NCBI GenBank assembly: GCA_963798705.1
Contig: CAWCTW010000003.1
Location: 372,001 to 436,000 of the forward strand
Reading direction: 5' to 3'
From: AC-56 sp963798705
GTDB taxonomy: Bacteria > Actinomycetota > Thermoleophilia > Solirubrobacterales > 70-9
DNA: 64,000 nt
Both the position numbers and the translations under genes were made by a program. Positions 34,669 through 43,350 of this stretch are shown piece by piece; positions within the stretch are counted from its first letter, which is position 1; every line of letters starts with the position of its first letter. A model generated the notes under the pieces. That model was given only the letters and a program-made list of their open reading frames with translations. It was not told where the DNA came from and searched no databases.

Positions 34669-34692
34669 GACGCCCCACTAGTCTGCGCCCGG

Positions 34693-36207
34693 ATGGAGAA
34701 CTGGCTCGAGCCCCTGTACGACGCCGCAGGCATGCGGGCCGCGGACTCCTGGGCGATCGAGGACCAGGGGATCCCGTCGCTCGACCTCATGGAGACAGCG
34801 GGCGACGCCGTGGCCGAGGCGGCGCGCGATGTGGCCGCCGACGGGCCCGTGCGGGTCGTCTGCGGCAAGGGGAACAACGGCGGCGACGGGCTCGTGGCCG
34901 CGCGCCGTCTCGCCGACACGGGCTACGAGGTCGAGGTGCTGCTGCCGTGGCCGGCGGGCGAGCTCTCGGTCGATGCCCAGGCGAACCTCCAGCGGTTCGA
35001 GGGCGATGCGCGGCAGCTCGCCCCCGATGATCTCGCCGGCGCCCTCGCCGGCTCCGGAGCGGTGGTCGACGCGATCTTCGGCACCGGGTTCTCCGGGGCG
35101 CCCCGGGCGCCGGCCGACGCGGCGATCGAGGCCATCAACGGGTGTGGCGCGTCCGTGGTGGCCGCCGACATCGCCTCCGGGGTGGACGCCTCGACCGGCG
35201 AGGCGGAGGGCCTAGCCGTGGACGCCGACGTCACCGTGACCTTCCACGCGGCGAAGCTGGGTCACTGGATCGCTCCGGGAAAGGCGCGAGCCGGGGAGCT
35301 TCGGGTCGCCGACATCGGGATCCCGCCGCAGGCCCCGTCGCAGCCGGCCGGCGGCGTGATTCGCGACGAGGTGCTGGCCCTGGCGCCCCGGCGCGCCACC
35401 AACTCGACCAAGTTCGACTCGGGCGACGTGCTCGTCGTGGGCGGGTCTCGCGGCCTGACGGGGGCCGTGTGCATGGCGGCATCGGCGGCCATCCGGGCGG
35501 GCGCCGGATACGCGACGGTGGCGGTGCCGGCGGACCTGGAGCCGATCTTCGAGGTGAAGCTGACCGAGGTCATGTCGCAGGGGTTCGGCGAAGCGCCGGG
35601 GCGCCTCGCGAGCGCCTCGGCAAACGACATCCGGGCCGCGAGCGAGCGGGCGGCGGCTGTCGTCCTTGGCCCGGGCCTGGGCCGCGACGACGACTCGCTC
35701 GAGCTGGCGCGGAGCCTGGCGCGGGGGGTCGCCGCGCCACTTCTGATCGACGCGGACGGGTTGAACGCCCACGCCGGGCGCCTCGATCTGATCGCCGAAC
35801 GCGACGCCCCCACGGTCCTCACCCCCCACGCGGGGGAGCTGGGCCGGCTGCTCGGGCGTGAGTCCGGCGCGATCGCGGCGCACCGCCTCGCAGCCGCACG
35901 AGAGGCGAGCGAGCAGAGCGGGGCGATCGTGGTGCTGAAGGGGGACGACACGCTCGTGTGCCACGGCGACCGCCTGGCGATCAGCCAGGGCGGCAGCCCG
36001 GGTCTGGCGACCGCCGGGACCGGCGACGTGCTGTCCGGGACCATTGGGGCACTCCTGGCACGCGGACTGCAGCCGTTCGCAGCTGTCTGCGCCGGGGTGC
36101 ATGCGCACCAGCGGGCCGGGCGCATCGCCGCAGAGCGCGCGGGGGCCGCCGAGTCGGTGGTCGCGACCGACGTGATCGCGGCGCTGCCCCCCGGCCTGAG
36201 GGCATGA
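34693..36207 (+). CDS. nnr: Bifunctional NAD(P)HX epimerase/dehydratase
   Basis: A 504-residue repair enzyme for hydrated NAD(P)H. The N-terminal YjeF_N epimerase (residues 1-210) has GKGNNGGDGLVAARRLA and the DAIFGTGFSGAPR turn. The C-terminal ribokinase-like dehydratase has VVGGSRGLTGAVCMAASAA, TPHAGELGRLLG and the catalytic GTGDVLSGTIGALLA. Both halves appear complete. The stop is part of an ATGA overlap with the alanine racemase gene, an arrangement common across bacteria. Confidence 0.95.
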   Translation: MENWLEPLYDAAGMRAADSWAIEDQGIPSLDLMETAGDAVAEAARDVAADGPVRVVCGKGNNGGDGLVAARRLADTGYEVEVLLPWPAGELSVDAQANLQRFEGDARQLAPDDLAGALAGSGAVVDAIFGTGFSGAPRAPADAAIEAINGCGASVVAADIASGVDASTGEAEGLAVDADVTVTFHAAKLGHWIAPGKARAGELRVADIGIPPQAPSQPAGGVIRDEVLALAPRRATNSTKFDSGDVLVVGGSRGLTGAVCMAASAAIRAGAGYATVAVPADLEPIFEVKLTEVMSQGFGEAPGRLASASANDIRAASERAAAVVLGPGLGRDDDSLELARSLARGVAAPLLIDADGLNAHAGRLDLIAERDAPTVLTPHAGELGRLLGRESGAIAAHRLAAAREASEQSGAIVVLKGDDTLVCHGDRLAISQGGSPGLATAGTGDVLSGTIGALLARGLQPFAAVCAGVHAHQRAGRIAAERAGAAESVVATDVIAALPPGLRA

Positions 36208-37376
36208 GCCACCGACAGGGCCGCGCCGCCGCGGTCGTGAACCTCGGCGCCGTGGAGCGAAACTGCGCCAGGCTCGCCCGCGGGCTCCATGGCGGCGCGG
36301 CGCTCTGCGCGGTCGTGAAGGCTGATGGCTACGGTCACGGCGCGGTCGAGTCGGCGCGCGCCGCGGTCGCCGGCGGCGCCGGCTGGCTCGGGGTGGCGAC
36401 GGCCTCCGAGGCCGCCGAGCTGCGCCCCGAGTTTCCCGACCTGGGCCTGCTCACGATGGGCGCGCTCACCGAGGCCGAGCTCGCGGTCGCCCTGGACGCC
36501 GGCTCGGACGTCGCGGTCTGGAGGCCGGACCACGCGGAGCTCGCGGCCGCCCGCGCCGCCGAGCGCGGCGTTCGCGCCCGCGTGCACGTGAAGCACGACA
36601 CCGGCATGGGGAGGCTGGGCGAGCGCGACCCGGAGGCCGTCTTGAGGCTCCTTGACGCCGTGGGCGGCCACGAGCACCTGGAGCTCGCGGGTCTGTGGAC
36701 CCATTTCGCGACCGCCGACGAGCTCGGCTCGCCGTTCTTCAACGGCCAGCTCGAGCGCTTCACGGAGCTGGTCGCGCGAGTTCGGACGGAGCATCCCGGC
36801 GTTCTCGTCCACGCCGCCAACAGCGCGGCCACTTTGCGCGACCCGGCATCCCATTTCGACATGGTCCGCTGCGGGGTGGCCATCTACGGGCTGGATCCCT
36901 TCCAGGGCGATCCCTTCGACCGCGATCTGGAGCCGGCGCTCGAGCTTCGCTCCTACGTCGCCGACGTGAAGCGATTCGACGAGGGCGACAGCGCCGGCTA
37001 CGGCCGGCGCTGGCACGCCGCGACGGATACCCGGGTGGGCGTGCTGCCGATCGGCTACGGGGACGGCGTTCGCCGCGGGCTGACCAACAACGCCGAGGTC
37101 CTCGTCGACGGCCGTCGCCATCCGCTCGTCGGCACCGTCTCGATGGACAACGTGACGATCGACCTGGGCGCCGACGGCGAGGTCGCATCCGGGGCGACCG
37201 CGATCCTGATCGGCGCCCAGGGTGAAGACCGGATCCTCTGCGAGGAGGTCGCGAGGCGACTGGGCACCATCAACTACGAGATCACGTGCGGGATCTCACC
37301 GCGGGTGCCGCGGATCCACGTCGGCTCGAGCACGTCGCCCGCAAAGGCGGGGCCGAATGGCGGGGGGCGTCCGTGA
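36204..37376 (+). CDS. alr: Alanine racemase
   Basis: A 390-residue PLP enzyme making D-alanine for peptidoglycan. AVVKADGYGHGAV contains the PLP lysine. The catalytic tyrosine lies in SAGYGRRWHA, and the VGVLPIGYGDG and TVSMDNVTIDLG segments complete the barrel and C-terminal domain. The ATG overlaps the nnr stop; the stop overlaps the next gene (GTGA). The last 20 residues are Gly/Pro-rich and not conserved. Confidence 0.95.
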   Translation: MSHRQGRAAAVVNLGAVERNCARLARGLHGGAALCAVVKADGYGHGAVESARAAVAGGAGWLGVATASEAAELRPEFPDLGLLTMGALTEAELAVALDAGSDVAVWRPDHAELAAARAAERGVRARVHVKHDTGMGRLGERDPEAVLRLLDAVGGHEHLELAGLWTHFATADELGSPFFNGQLERFTELVARVRTEHPGVLVHAANSAATLRDPASHFDMVRCGVAIYGLDPFQGDPFDRDLEPALELRSYVADVKRFDEGDSAGYGRRWHAATDTRVGVLPIGYGDGVRRGLTNNAEVLVDGRRHPLVGTVSMDNVTIDLGADGEVASGATAILIGAQGEDRILCEEVARRLGTINYEITCGISPRVPRIHVGSSTSPAKAGPNGGGRP

Positions 37377-38797
37377 GCGCTCTGCTCGCCGGTCCGCTGA
37401 CTGCCGCACCCGCCGTTCGCGCGGCCCGGGACGCGCTCGGGGCGCCGGAGGGCGTGTGGGCTGTGGGCGGCGCCGTTCGCGATGCCGCGCTCGGCCGCGG
37501 GGTCGTCGACGTCGACCTCGTCGTCTCCGGAGAGGTCCGGGAGGTGACCCGGCGGATCGCGCAGGCCAGCGGCGGTACGGCGTTCAGCCTCTCGGAGGAA
37601 TTCGACACGTGGCGAGCGGTCGGCTCCGGATGGCACGTCGACGTCACCGCCCTCCGCGGCCCCTCGATCGAGGAGGACCTCCGGATGCGGGATTTCACCA
37701 TCAACTCGATCGCGCTTCCACTGGCCGACCTGACCGGTCCGCCCGTCGACCCCGGGGGCGGGCTCGCCGACATCGAGGCGAGGCTCGTTCGGGCAACGTC
37801 GCCCCGGAGCTTCGCCGACGATCCGCTCCGCGTCCTGCGCGCCGCGCGGTTCGCCGCCGCGCTCGGGTTCGAGCTCGACGGCGAGACCGTGGAGCTCGCT
37901 CGGGCCGCCGCCGGGCGGGTGGCGGACGTGGCCGGGGAGCGGCAGCTCGCGGAGCTGCGACTCCTGCTCGCTGGAGACCACCCCCTCCGGGGCCTCGAGC
38001 TCCTCGACGACCTCGACGCCACGGCCACCGTCCTGCCCGAGCTGGAGGCGCTGCGCGGAGTGGAGCAGAATCCCAACCACCACCTGGACGTGCACCAGCA
38101 CACAATGGAGGTGCTGCGGCGGCTGCTGGAGGTCGAGTGCGACCTGGACCGCTACGCCGGCGAGCGGGCGCCGGCGGTCGCCGAACTGTTGGCCGAGCCG
38201 CTCGCCGATGAGCTGACGCGGGGAGGGGCGCTGCGCTTCGGTGCGGTGGTCCACGACATGGGCAAGCCCGCAACGCGGGGAGTGCACGGCGACTACATCA
38301 CGTTCATCGGCCACGATCGCGAGGGTTCGAGGATCGTGGGCGGGCTGTGCGAGCGCCTGAGGACCAGCCGCCGCCTGAAACGACATCTGCAGGATCTGAC
38401 CTTCCACCATCTGCGACTCGGGTTCCTGGCGCGGGAGCGACCGCTCCCGCGCCGGCGGGAATACGAGTACCTGCGCGATACGGACCCGGTCGGGGCCGAT
38501 GTGACGCTCCTGACCGTCGCCGACCGCCTGGCCGCGCGGGGACAGGGGCCGATCGCCGGGCCCGAGATGGTGCAGGCGCACCTCGACCTGGCGCGCGAGA
38601 TGCTGGGGGCGGCGGTCGACTGGCGGCACGACGGCCCGCCGCGGTCGCCGATTCCGGGCGACGAGCTGGCCGCCGAGCTCGGGATCGAGCCCGGGCCCGA
38701 GCTGGGCCGGATCATCGGCGAGCTCGAGGCAGCGGTCTACGCCGGCGAGCTGTCGGGTCGCGAGGACGCGATCGCCCTCGCCCGCCGGCTCGCGTAG
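37373..38797 (+). CDS. CCA-adding-type tRNA nucleotidyltransferase with HD domain
   Basis: A 474-residue class II nucleotidyltransferase. VWAVGGAVRDAALGRGVVDV and then DLVV give the G-G-x-V-R-D and D-x-D metal motifs. EDLRMRDFTINSIALPL and RVLRAARFAA are the later conserved blocks. An HD-type phosphohydrolase region follows (HHLDVHQHTMEVLRRL, VVHDMGKPATR). It would repair or build tRNA CCA ends, or act as a poly(A)-polymerase-like enzyme. GTG in the GTGA overlap with alr is used; the open frame further upstream lies inside alr. Confidence 0.9.
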   Translation: MSALLAGPLTAAPAVRAARDALGAPEGVWAVGGAVRDAALGRGVVDVDLVVSGEVREVTRRIAQASGGTAFSLSEEFDTWRAVGSGWHVDVTALRGPSIEEDLRMRDFTINSIALPLADLTGPPVDPGGGLADIEARLVRATSPRSFADDPLRVLRAARFAAALGFELDGETVELARAAAGRVADVAGERQLAELRLLLAGDHPLRGLELLDDLDATATVLPELEALRGVEQNPNHHLDVHQHTMEVLRRLLEVECDLDRYAGERAPAVAELLAEPLADELTRGGALRFGAVVHDMGKPATRGVHGDYITFIGHDREGSRIVGGLCERLRTSRRLKRHLQDLTFHHLRLGFLARERPLPRRREYEYLRDTDPVGADVTLLTVADRLAARGQGPIAGPEMVQAHLDLAREMLGAAVDWRHDGPPRSPIPGDELAAELGIEPGPELGRIIGELEAAVYAGELSGREDAIALARRLA

Positions 38798-38871
38798 CGA
38801 CGCGCACGCGGCCAGAGCCTTGATGCGGGGCCCCACGACCCACATCGAGCCTCCAGATAAGCTGCGGCGCC

Positions 38872-39288
38872 GTGGAGGCGAGCGACTGCCTGTTCTGCGG
38901 GATCGTGGCCGGCGACGTGCCGGCGCAGATCGTCGACTCCGACGAGCACACGGTCGCCTTCATGGACATCAACCCGGCGACCCGCGGCCACGCGCTGGTG
39001 GTGCCGCGTAAGCACGCGGCGGACCTCTTCGAGATCGGCGACTCGGACCTCGAGCGGACGTTCGTCGCCGCGCGGCGGCTCGCCGATCGGATGAGGACCG
39101 TGCTGAGGCCCGACGGGTTCAACGTGCTGAACTCGTGCGGCGCGGCAGCGTGGCAGACCATCTTTCACTTCCACCTGCACGTGGTCCCCCGCTACGAAGA
39201 CGATCCGCTGGAGCTTCCGTGGGTGCCGAGCGAGGGCGATCCCGGCGAGATCGCGGCGGTGGCCGATGCGATCAGGGACGGCGCATGA
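38872..39288 (+). CDS. HIT-family nucleotide-binding protein
   Basis: A 138-residue histidine-triad hydrolase. It has DCLFCGIVAGDVPAQIVDSD at the N-terminus and the triad HFHLHVVPRYEDD near the end. These dimers hydrolyse nucleoside phosphoramidates or similar compounds. GTG start. Its stop overlaps the next start by four bases (ATGA). Confidence 0.93.
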   Translation: MEASDCLFCGIVAGDVPAQIVDSDEHTVAFMDINPATRGHALVVPRKHAADLFEIGDSDLERTFVAARRLADRMRTVLRPDGFNVLNSCGAAAWQTIFHFHLHVVPRYEDDPLELPWVPSEGDPGEIAAVADAIRDGA

Positions 39289-40082
39289 CCGACCCGGTTC
39301 GCCTGGAGCGCGACGGAGGCGTCGCATCGATGGTCCTGAACGACCCGCCGCTCAACCTGTTCGGCCCCCATACCTACGAGGCGCTGATGGCTTGCCTCGA
39401 CGAGGTCGAGGGCTCGGACACGCGGGCGCTCGTGTGGCGGGCGGAAGGTGAGGCGTTCACCGGGGGCGCGGACGTCAAGGTATTCCACCGCGTGGTCGAG
39501 GCCCTGGAGAGCGGCGAGGGCACGCATGAGATCGCCGGCTTCGGCCAGCTCCTCGGGGCCGTGAAGCGGATCGAGGGGCTCCCGATCCCGACGCTCGCGC
39601 TGGTCCACGGCCTCTGCCTGACGGCCGGGTTGGAGGTCTCGCTGGGCTGCGACATGATCTGGGCGACCGAGTCCGCACGCTTCGGCCTCGTGGAGGCCGT
39701 GGTGGGCCTGACGCCGGGCGCCGGCGGCACTCAGCGAATGGCCGAGCGGGCGGGGCCGGCAAGGGCCCGGGAGTTCGTGATGACGCGCGGGATCTACGAC
39801 GCGGCGACCCTGGAGCGCTGGAACGTGATCAACCGCGTCGTGGGCGACGACGATCTGCTCGAGAAGGGGATGGCGTTCGCCCGTCGGCTCGCCGACGGGC
39901 CCACGAAGGCGCACGAGGCGACCAAGCGAATCGTCCGCGCCTACCTCGAGGGTGGGGTGGAGGAGGCCGACCGCGTGACGCCGGAGGTGGCGGGTGGCCT
40001 GTTCGAGACCGAGGATCTGCAGCGGGCGGTGAGGTCCTTCCTGACCGAGGGGCCCGGGAAGGCCACCTTCGAGGGCAGGTGA
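39285..40082 (+). CDS. Enoyl-CoA hydratase/isomerase family protein
   Basis: A 265-residue crotonase-fold protein. LNDPPLNLFGPHTYEALMAC, GGADVKVF (first oxyanion-hole strand) and VHGLCLTAGLEVSLGCDMIW (second, with a Glu) are the family motifs. GLTPGAGGTQRMAERAG follows. It would act on enoyl-CoA or a related thioester; the exact reaction is not determinable. The start overlaps the HIT gene stop. Confidence 0.9.
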   Translation: MTDPVRLERDGGVASMVLNDPPLNLFGPHTYEALMACLDEVEGSDTRALVWRAEGEAFTGGADVKVFHRVVEALESGEGTHEIAGFGQLLGAVKRIEGLPIPTLALVHGLCLTAGLEVSLGCDMIWATESARFGLVEAVVGLTPGAGGTQRMAERAGPARAREFVMTRGIYDAATLERWNVINRVVGDDDLLEKGMAFARRLADGPTKAHEATKRIVRAYLEGGVEEADRVTPEVAGGLFETEDLQRAVRSFLTEGPGKATFEGR

Positions 40083-40144
40083 CGGCGGGCCCGTCGCACG
40101 AGCTCACGATTGCGCCGCCCCGCATGGACTACCCTCTCCCGCCG

Positions 40145-40363
40145 ATGGGCAAAGAGGAAAAGATCGAGATGGAGGGCGAGGTCACCGAGGCCCTGCCCAA
40201 CACGATGTTCAAGGTCAAGCTCGACAACGACCACGAGGTGCTCGGCCACATCTCCGGCAAGATGCGCCGCCACTACATCCGCATCCTGCCCGGTGACCGG
40301 GTGAAGATCGAGCTGTCGCCGTACGACCTCGACCGCGGGCGCATCACCTACCGCTACAAGTAG
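40145..40363 (+). CDS. infA: Translation initiation factor IF-1
   Basis: A 72-residue OB-fold protein, the exact family length. GKEEKIEMEGEVTEALPNTM, FKVKLDNDHEVLGHISGKMR and LSPYDLDRGRITYRYK are hallmark strands. ATG at 40145 is used although the frame is open for 22 more codons, because the family starts there. It stands apart from the usual ribosomal protein operon context. Confidence 0.96.
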   Translation: MGKEEKIEMEGEVTEALPNTMFKVKLDNDHEVLGHISGKMRRHYIRILPGDRVKIELSPYDLDRGRITYRYK

Positions 40364-40413
40364 CGACCGGCGCATGGTCGTCCCGCGAGCGGGTACGTTC
40401 CCGCTCGGAGGCG

Positions 40414-41253
40414 ATGATTTCGAGACTGCGGCGCAGAACGGCGGGGTGCGCGGGCGCGGCCCTGTTGGCGATGGGGTGCGGCGTGCTGCCGACGACGGCC
40501 TCCGCGCTGCCCGATGCGCACGGGCACGCGGTCCACATCGTTCGCCCGGGCGTCCGCGCGAGCGCAAGCAAGAGCAGCAACTGGTTCGGCTACAACCAGG
40601 GGACCGTGGAGCAGGGCGGCAGGCGCTTCCACTCGATCGCGGGGAGCTGGAGGGTCCCGCGGGCACGGCAGCATTCGAGGGGGCGCGGGGAGGCCTCATC
40701 GACGTGGATCGGCATCGGCGGCGGCTGCGTGGACGCCCGGTGCAGGAGGGGCGACTCGACGCTCATCCAGACCGGCACCGAGCAGGACGTCTCCGCCTCG
40801 GGCAGGCCGTCCTACTCGGCGTGGTGGGAGATGATCCCAGGCCCGTCGATCGGGATCGGCAGGCTGACCGTGCGCCCGGGCGACAGGATGCACGCGAACA
40901 TCTCGGAGATCGTTCGGGCATCCGACCTGTGGCGAATCACCCTCAAGAACGTCACCCGCCACCAGACGTTCCGGAGGACCGTGCCGTACACGTCCACGCG
41001 GGCGACCGCCGAGTGGATCCAGGAGGCGCCGCTCGAGGTCGGGGTCCGCACGGGCCTGGCGGCGCTGCCGAGGCTCAGCAGGACGAGGTTCGACCGCGCA
41101 CGGGTGAACGGGGCGCCGGCGCAACTGAGACGCTCCGAGCGAATCCTGCTGGCGAGCGGCAAGCGAGTGATCGGCAGGCCCTCCGCCCCGGATCGGCAGC
41201 ACGACGGCTTCGCCCTGTGCACCTGGGCGTCCAGATGCCGGGCACCGCGATGA
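40414..41253 (+). CDS. Secreted G1-family glutamic peptidase (eqolisin-like)
   Basis: A 279-residue secreted protein. After a signal peptide (GCAGAALLAMGCGVLPTTASA) the fold follows eqolisins: SSNWFGYNQG, FHSIAGSWRVP, STWIGIGGGCVD, LIQTGTEQ with the candidate catalytic Gln119, SYSAWWEMIPGP, and TAEWIQEAP with Glu200. The family, typical of acidophilic fungi, is also present in some bacteria. An extracellular acid protease is therefore the best call. A strong CGGAGG precedes the ATG. The remaining C-terminal 70 residues are basic. Confidence 0.83.
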   Translation: MISRLRRRTAGCAGAALLAMGCGVLPTTASALPDAHGHAVHIVRPGVRASASKSSNWFGYNQGTVEQGGRRFHSIAGSWRVPRARQHSRGRGEASSTWIGIGGGCVDARCRRGDSTLIQTGTEQDVSASGRPSYSAWWEMIPGPSIGIGRLTVRPGDRMHANISEIVRASDLWRITLKNVTRHQTFRRTVPYTSTRATAEWIQEAPLEVGVRTGLAALPRLSRTRFDRARVNGAPAQLRRSERILLASGKRVIGRPSAPDRQHDGFALCTWASRCRAPR

Positions 41254-41282
41254 CCTGACCCGGAGCCCCGGTGACGGCGCTC

Positions 41283-41309
41283 GGCCGGGCGGGAAACCGG
41301 CACCCGGCC
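41283..41309. terminator. Possible stem-loop after the glutamic peptidase gene
   Basis: GGCCGGG and CCCGGCC flank a 13-base loop 29 bases after the stop codon. There is no T-run, so intrinsic termination is uncertain in this GC-rich DNA. The rest of the 230-base gap up to the next gene shows nothing else I can name. Confidence 0.3.
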
Positions 41310-41486
41310 ACGCACCGAGGGGGGAGGCCTTCCCGGCGCCCTCGACCGCTCCGTGACCGCCGGGCAAATCCTTGGCTCGGTTGCACGTCCGGGTCGCGAT
41401 CCCGCGACACCGTTCCGTGACGCCCCCGGCGGTCTTTCGCCACAACGTCGGGCCACAAGTGCGGATTTCGCCGCCACGATCGCCCC

Positions 41487-42491
41487 ATGTCCTGCGATGG
41501 ATGGAAAACGGCCCCGATCGGGCCGGAATCCGACAGTCGTGCTCGAGGGGATGAGCTCGGGCGGCTCCGCGGTGAGCTCGAGCGGTCGATCGTCGCCCTG
41601 GCTGCCACGCAGCATGGGGTGGTCGCGCTTCGGCAGTTGGCGAGCTTCGGGCTGAGCGCTCGCGCGGTCCGCTGGCGGGTCGCGGCGGGGCGGCTTCATC
41701 GGATCCACCAGGGTGTCTACGCGGTTGGTCGCCCCGACCTCCCGATCAAGGGCCGGTGGATGGGCGCCGTTCTCGCCTGCGGTCAGGGGGCCGTTCTGTC
41801 GCATCGGTCGGCTGCGACCCTCCATGGGCTCCTCGACGCTCGCGGCGGTCGGGTCGAGGTGTCGGTCCCGCGCCGCTCACCGGTCAGGAAAGCCGGGATT
41901 CGCGCGCACCGCTCCTCGTCTCTCGCGGCGGCCGATTGCTCGACGGCCGATCGGATCCCCTGCACGACGGTGCCGGCCACGCTGCTTGCCCTGGCCGCCA
42001 CCTCGCCCAAGAACGTCCTCGAGAGTGCCTGCAACCAGGCGGAGATCGAGGGTGTCCTCGACATGCGGGCGATCGGCGAGCTCCTGGACCGGCGCGTTCG
42101 CGGGCCGGGGACCTCACGCCTGCGGGCCGCGCTCGACGTGGAGGGTCTCGGTCTCGACCGGACCAGGAGCGCGCTCGAGCGGCGGTTCCTGCGGCTGCTG
42201 CGGGAGACCGGGGTGCCGCTGCCGCGCGTCAACGAATGGGTCGCGATTCCCGGTGAGGAGATGCAATTCGACTTCGTGTGGCACCGGCAGCGCCTCGTCG
42301 TCGAGCTCGACGGCTGGCAGACGCACCGGACGCGCCGGGCCTTTCGGAACGATCGCCGACGGGACCGGCTGTTGCGGCTGGCGGGCTGGGACGTGCTGCG
42401 ATTCACGAGCGACGACGTCGGCCGCCGGCCGGACGAGGTAGTGGACGCCGTGCGCCGGATACTCGCGGGACGGGGGGCGATGGATGGATAA
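41487..42491 (+). CDS. AbiEi-type winged-helix protein with DUF559 endonuclease-like domain
   Basis: A 334-residue protein. Residues about 35-110 resemble the AbiEi antitoxin N-terminal winged helix (ATQHGVVALRQLASFGLS, GRLHRIHQGVYAVG). The C-terminal 110 residues are DUF559/Vsr-like: ERRFLRLLRETGVPLP, then MQFDFVWHRQRLVVELDGWQ, the D-(x)n-E-x-D spacing of PD-(D/E)XK nucleases, and WDVLRFTSDDV. The first 17 codons and the last five codons with the stop lie at or in copies of the 46-bp palindrome. No partner toxin gene is adjacent. It may be a homing or defence nuclease. Confidence 0.8.
   Translation: MSCDGWKTAPIGPESDSRARGDELGRLRGELERSIVALAATQHGVVALRQLASFGLSARAVRWRVAAGRLHRIHQGVYAVGRPDLPIKGRWMGAVLACGQGAVLSHRSAATLHGLLDARGGRVEVSVPRRSPVRKAGIRAHRSSSLAAADCSTADRIPCTTVPATLLALAATSPKNVLESACNQAEIEGVLDMRAIGELLDRRVRGPGTSRLRAALDVEGLGLDRTRSALERRFLRLLRETGVPLPRVNEWVAIPGEEMQFDFVWHRQRLVVELDGWQTHRTRRAFRNDRRRDRLLRLAGWDVLRFTSDDVGRRPDEVVDAVRRILAGRGAMDG
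41495..41540. repeat. 46-bp palindromic element, copy 2 (right arm degenerate)
   Basis: The left arm CGATGGATGGA and the centre AAAACGGCCCC match copy 1. The right arm has decayed (TCCGACAGTCG for TCCATCCATCG). It covers codons 4-17 of the DUF559 gene. Confidence 0.65.
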
Positions 42492-42523
42492 CGGCACCTA
42501 TGGGGTGGGTTTTCGCACCATCG
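42478..42523. repeat. 46-bp palindromic element, copy 3
   Basis: The left arm CGATGGATGGA and the end CACCATCG match the family at the exact 46-base length, with CACCTATGGGGTG as the inner hairpin. The TAA stop codon of the DUF559 gene lies inside the left arm. Confidence 0.7.
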
Positions 42524-42579
42524 CCGGCTCGTGGCGCTGGGCCGGGCTGGGGCTGGGCTGGTGAGACGGGGGCGGCCGC

Positions 42580-43350
42580 TCAGATCGCCGTGCGGCGCAT
42601 CCCGCGGAGGGCGAGAGCGCTCAAGACCGCCAGCAGGCCGGCGAGCGCCACGAGGCCCGGCCAGGTGTCGGCCCAGGTGACGCCGCCGATGAACCCTTGT
42701 CTCGCCGCCTCCACGACCTGGGTGACGGGGTTGTAGCGGGCGACCGTGTGCAGCCAGCCGGTGAGTAGGGCGAGCGGCGCGTAGGCCGTCGTCGTGAGCA
42801 CGACGAGGAGCATTCCCGCCTGCATCAGCGGCGCCGCCGACTGCGAGCGGTATCGAAGCGCGAGCGTGGTGCCCCAGCAGGCGGCGATCGTCCCCATGCA
42901 CATGACGCAGAACACGGCGATCAGAAGGCCGCCGAGCCCTGGCCAGTGCGTGCCGATCGCGAGCCCCACCGCGAGTAGCACAGCCGCCGGGATCAGCGAC
43001 CGCAGCGCAGCGGACAGCACGAGGCCCGCCAGGATCACCGGGCGGGGAGCGGGGGAGACCAGGAGGCGGTCGAACCATCCCTGCTCGATGTCGCGCGCGA
43101 GATTGACTCCGGTCGCCGCGCCCGTGAACCCGGCCCCCTGCAGCATGCTGATCGGGATCAGCCAGCTCTGGTAGGAGTCGGTCGGAAAGCCCGTCAGGTC
43201 GACGAGGTTGCCGAACACCGCCGTCAGCCCGAGGAAGAAGATCGTCGGCGCCAGCACCCCCGGGATCGCCGCGCCCGGCACCCGCAGCAGCTCGTTCGCC
43301 GCTCGCCGAACCAGAGCCAGGACGGATTCCAGGTTCGCTCGCCAGGACAT
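42580..43350 (-). CDS. ABC-2 type transporter permease (DrrB-like), second
   Basis: A 256-residue membrane protein with six helices. It has the ABC-2 pattern: PGVLAPTIFFLGLTAVFGNL, GWFDRLLVSPAPRPVILAGL as the coupling loop, YRSQSAAPLMQAGMLLVV and YNPVTQVVEAARQGFIGG near the end. The start overlaps the preceding permease stop by one base (TGATG). With that permease and the ATPase it forms a complete exporter, probably for a lipid or antibiotic-like compound. Confidence 0.9.
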   Translation of the reverse strand: MSWRANLESVLALVRRAANELLRVPGAAIPGVLAPTIFFLGLTAVFGNLVDLTGFPTDSYQSWLIPISMLQGAGFTGAATGVNLARDIEQGWFDRLLVSPAPRPVILAGLVLSAALRSLIPAAVLLAVGLAIGTHWPGLGGLLIAVFCVMCMGTIAACWGTTLALRYRSQSAAPLMQAGMLLVVLTTTAYAPLALLTGWLHTVARYNPVTQVVEAARQGFIGGVTWADTWPGLVALAGLLAVLSALALRGMRRTAI

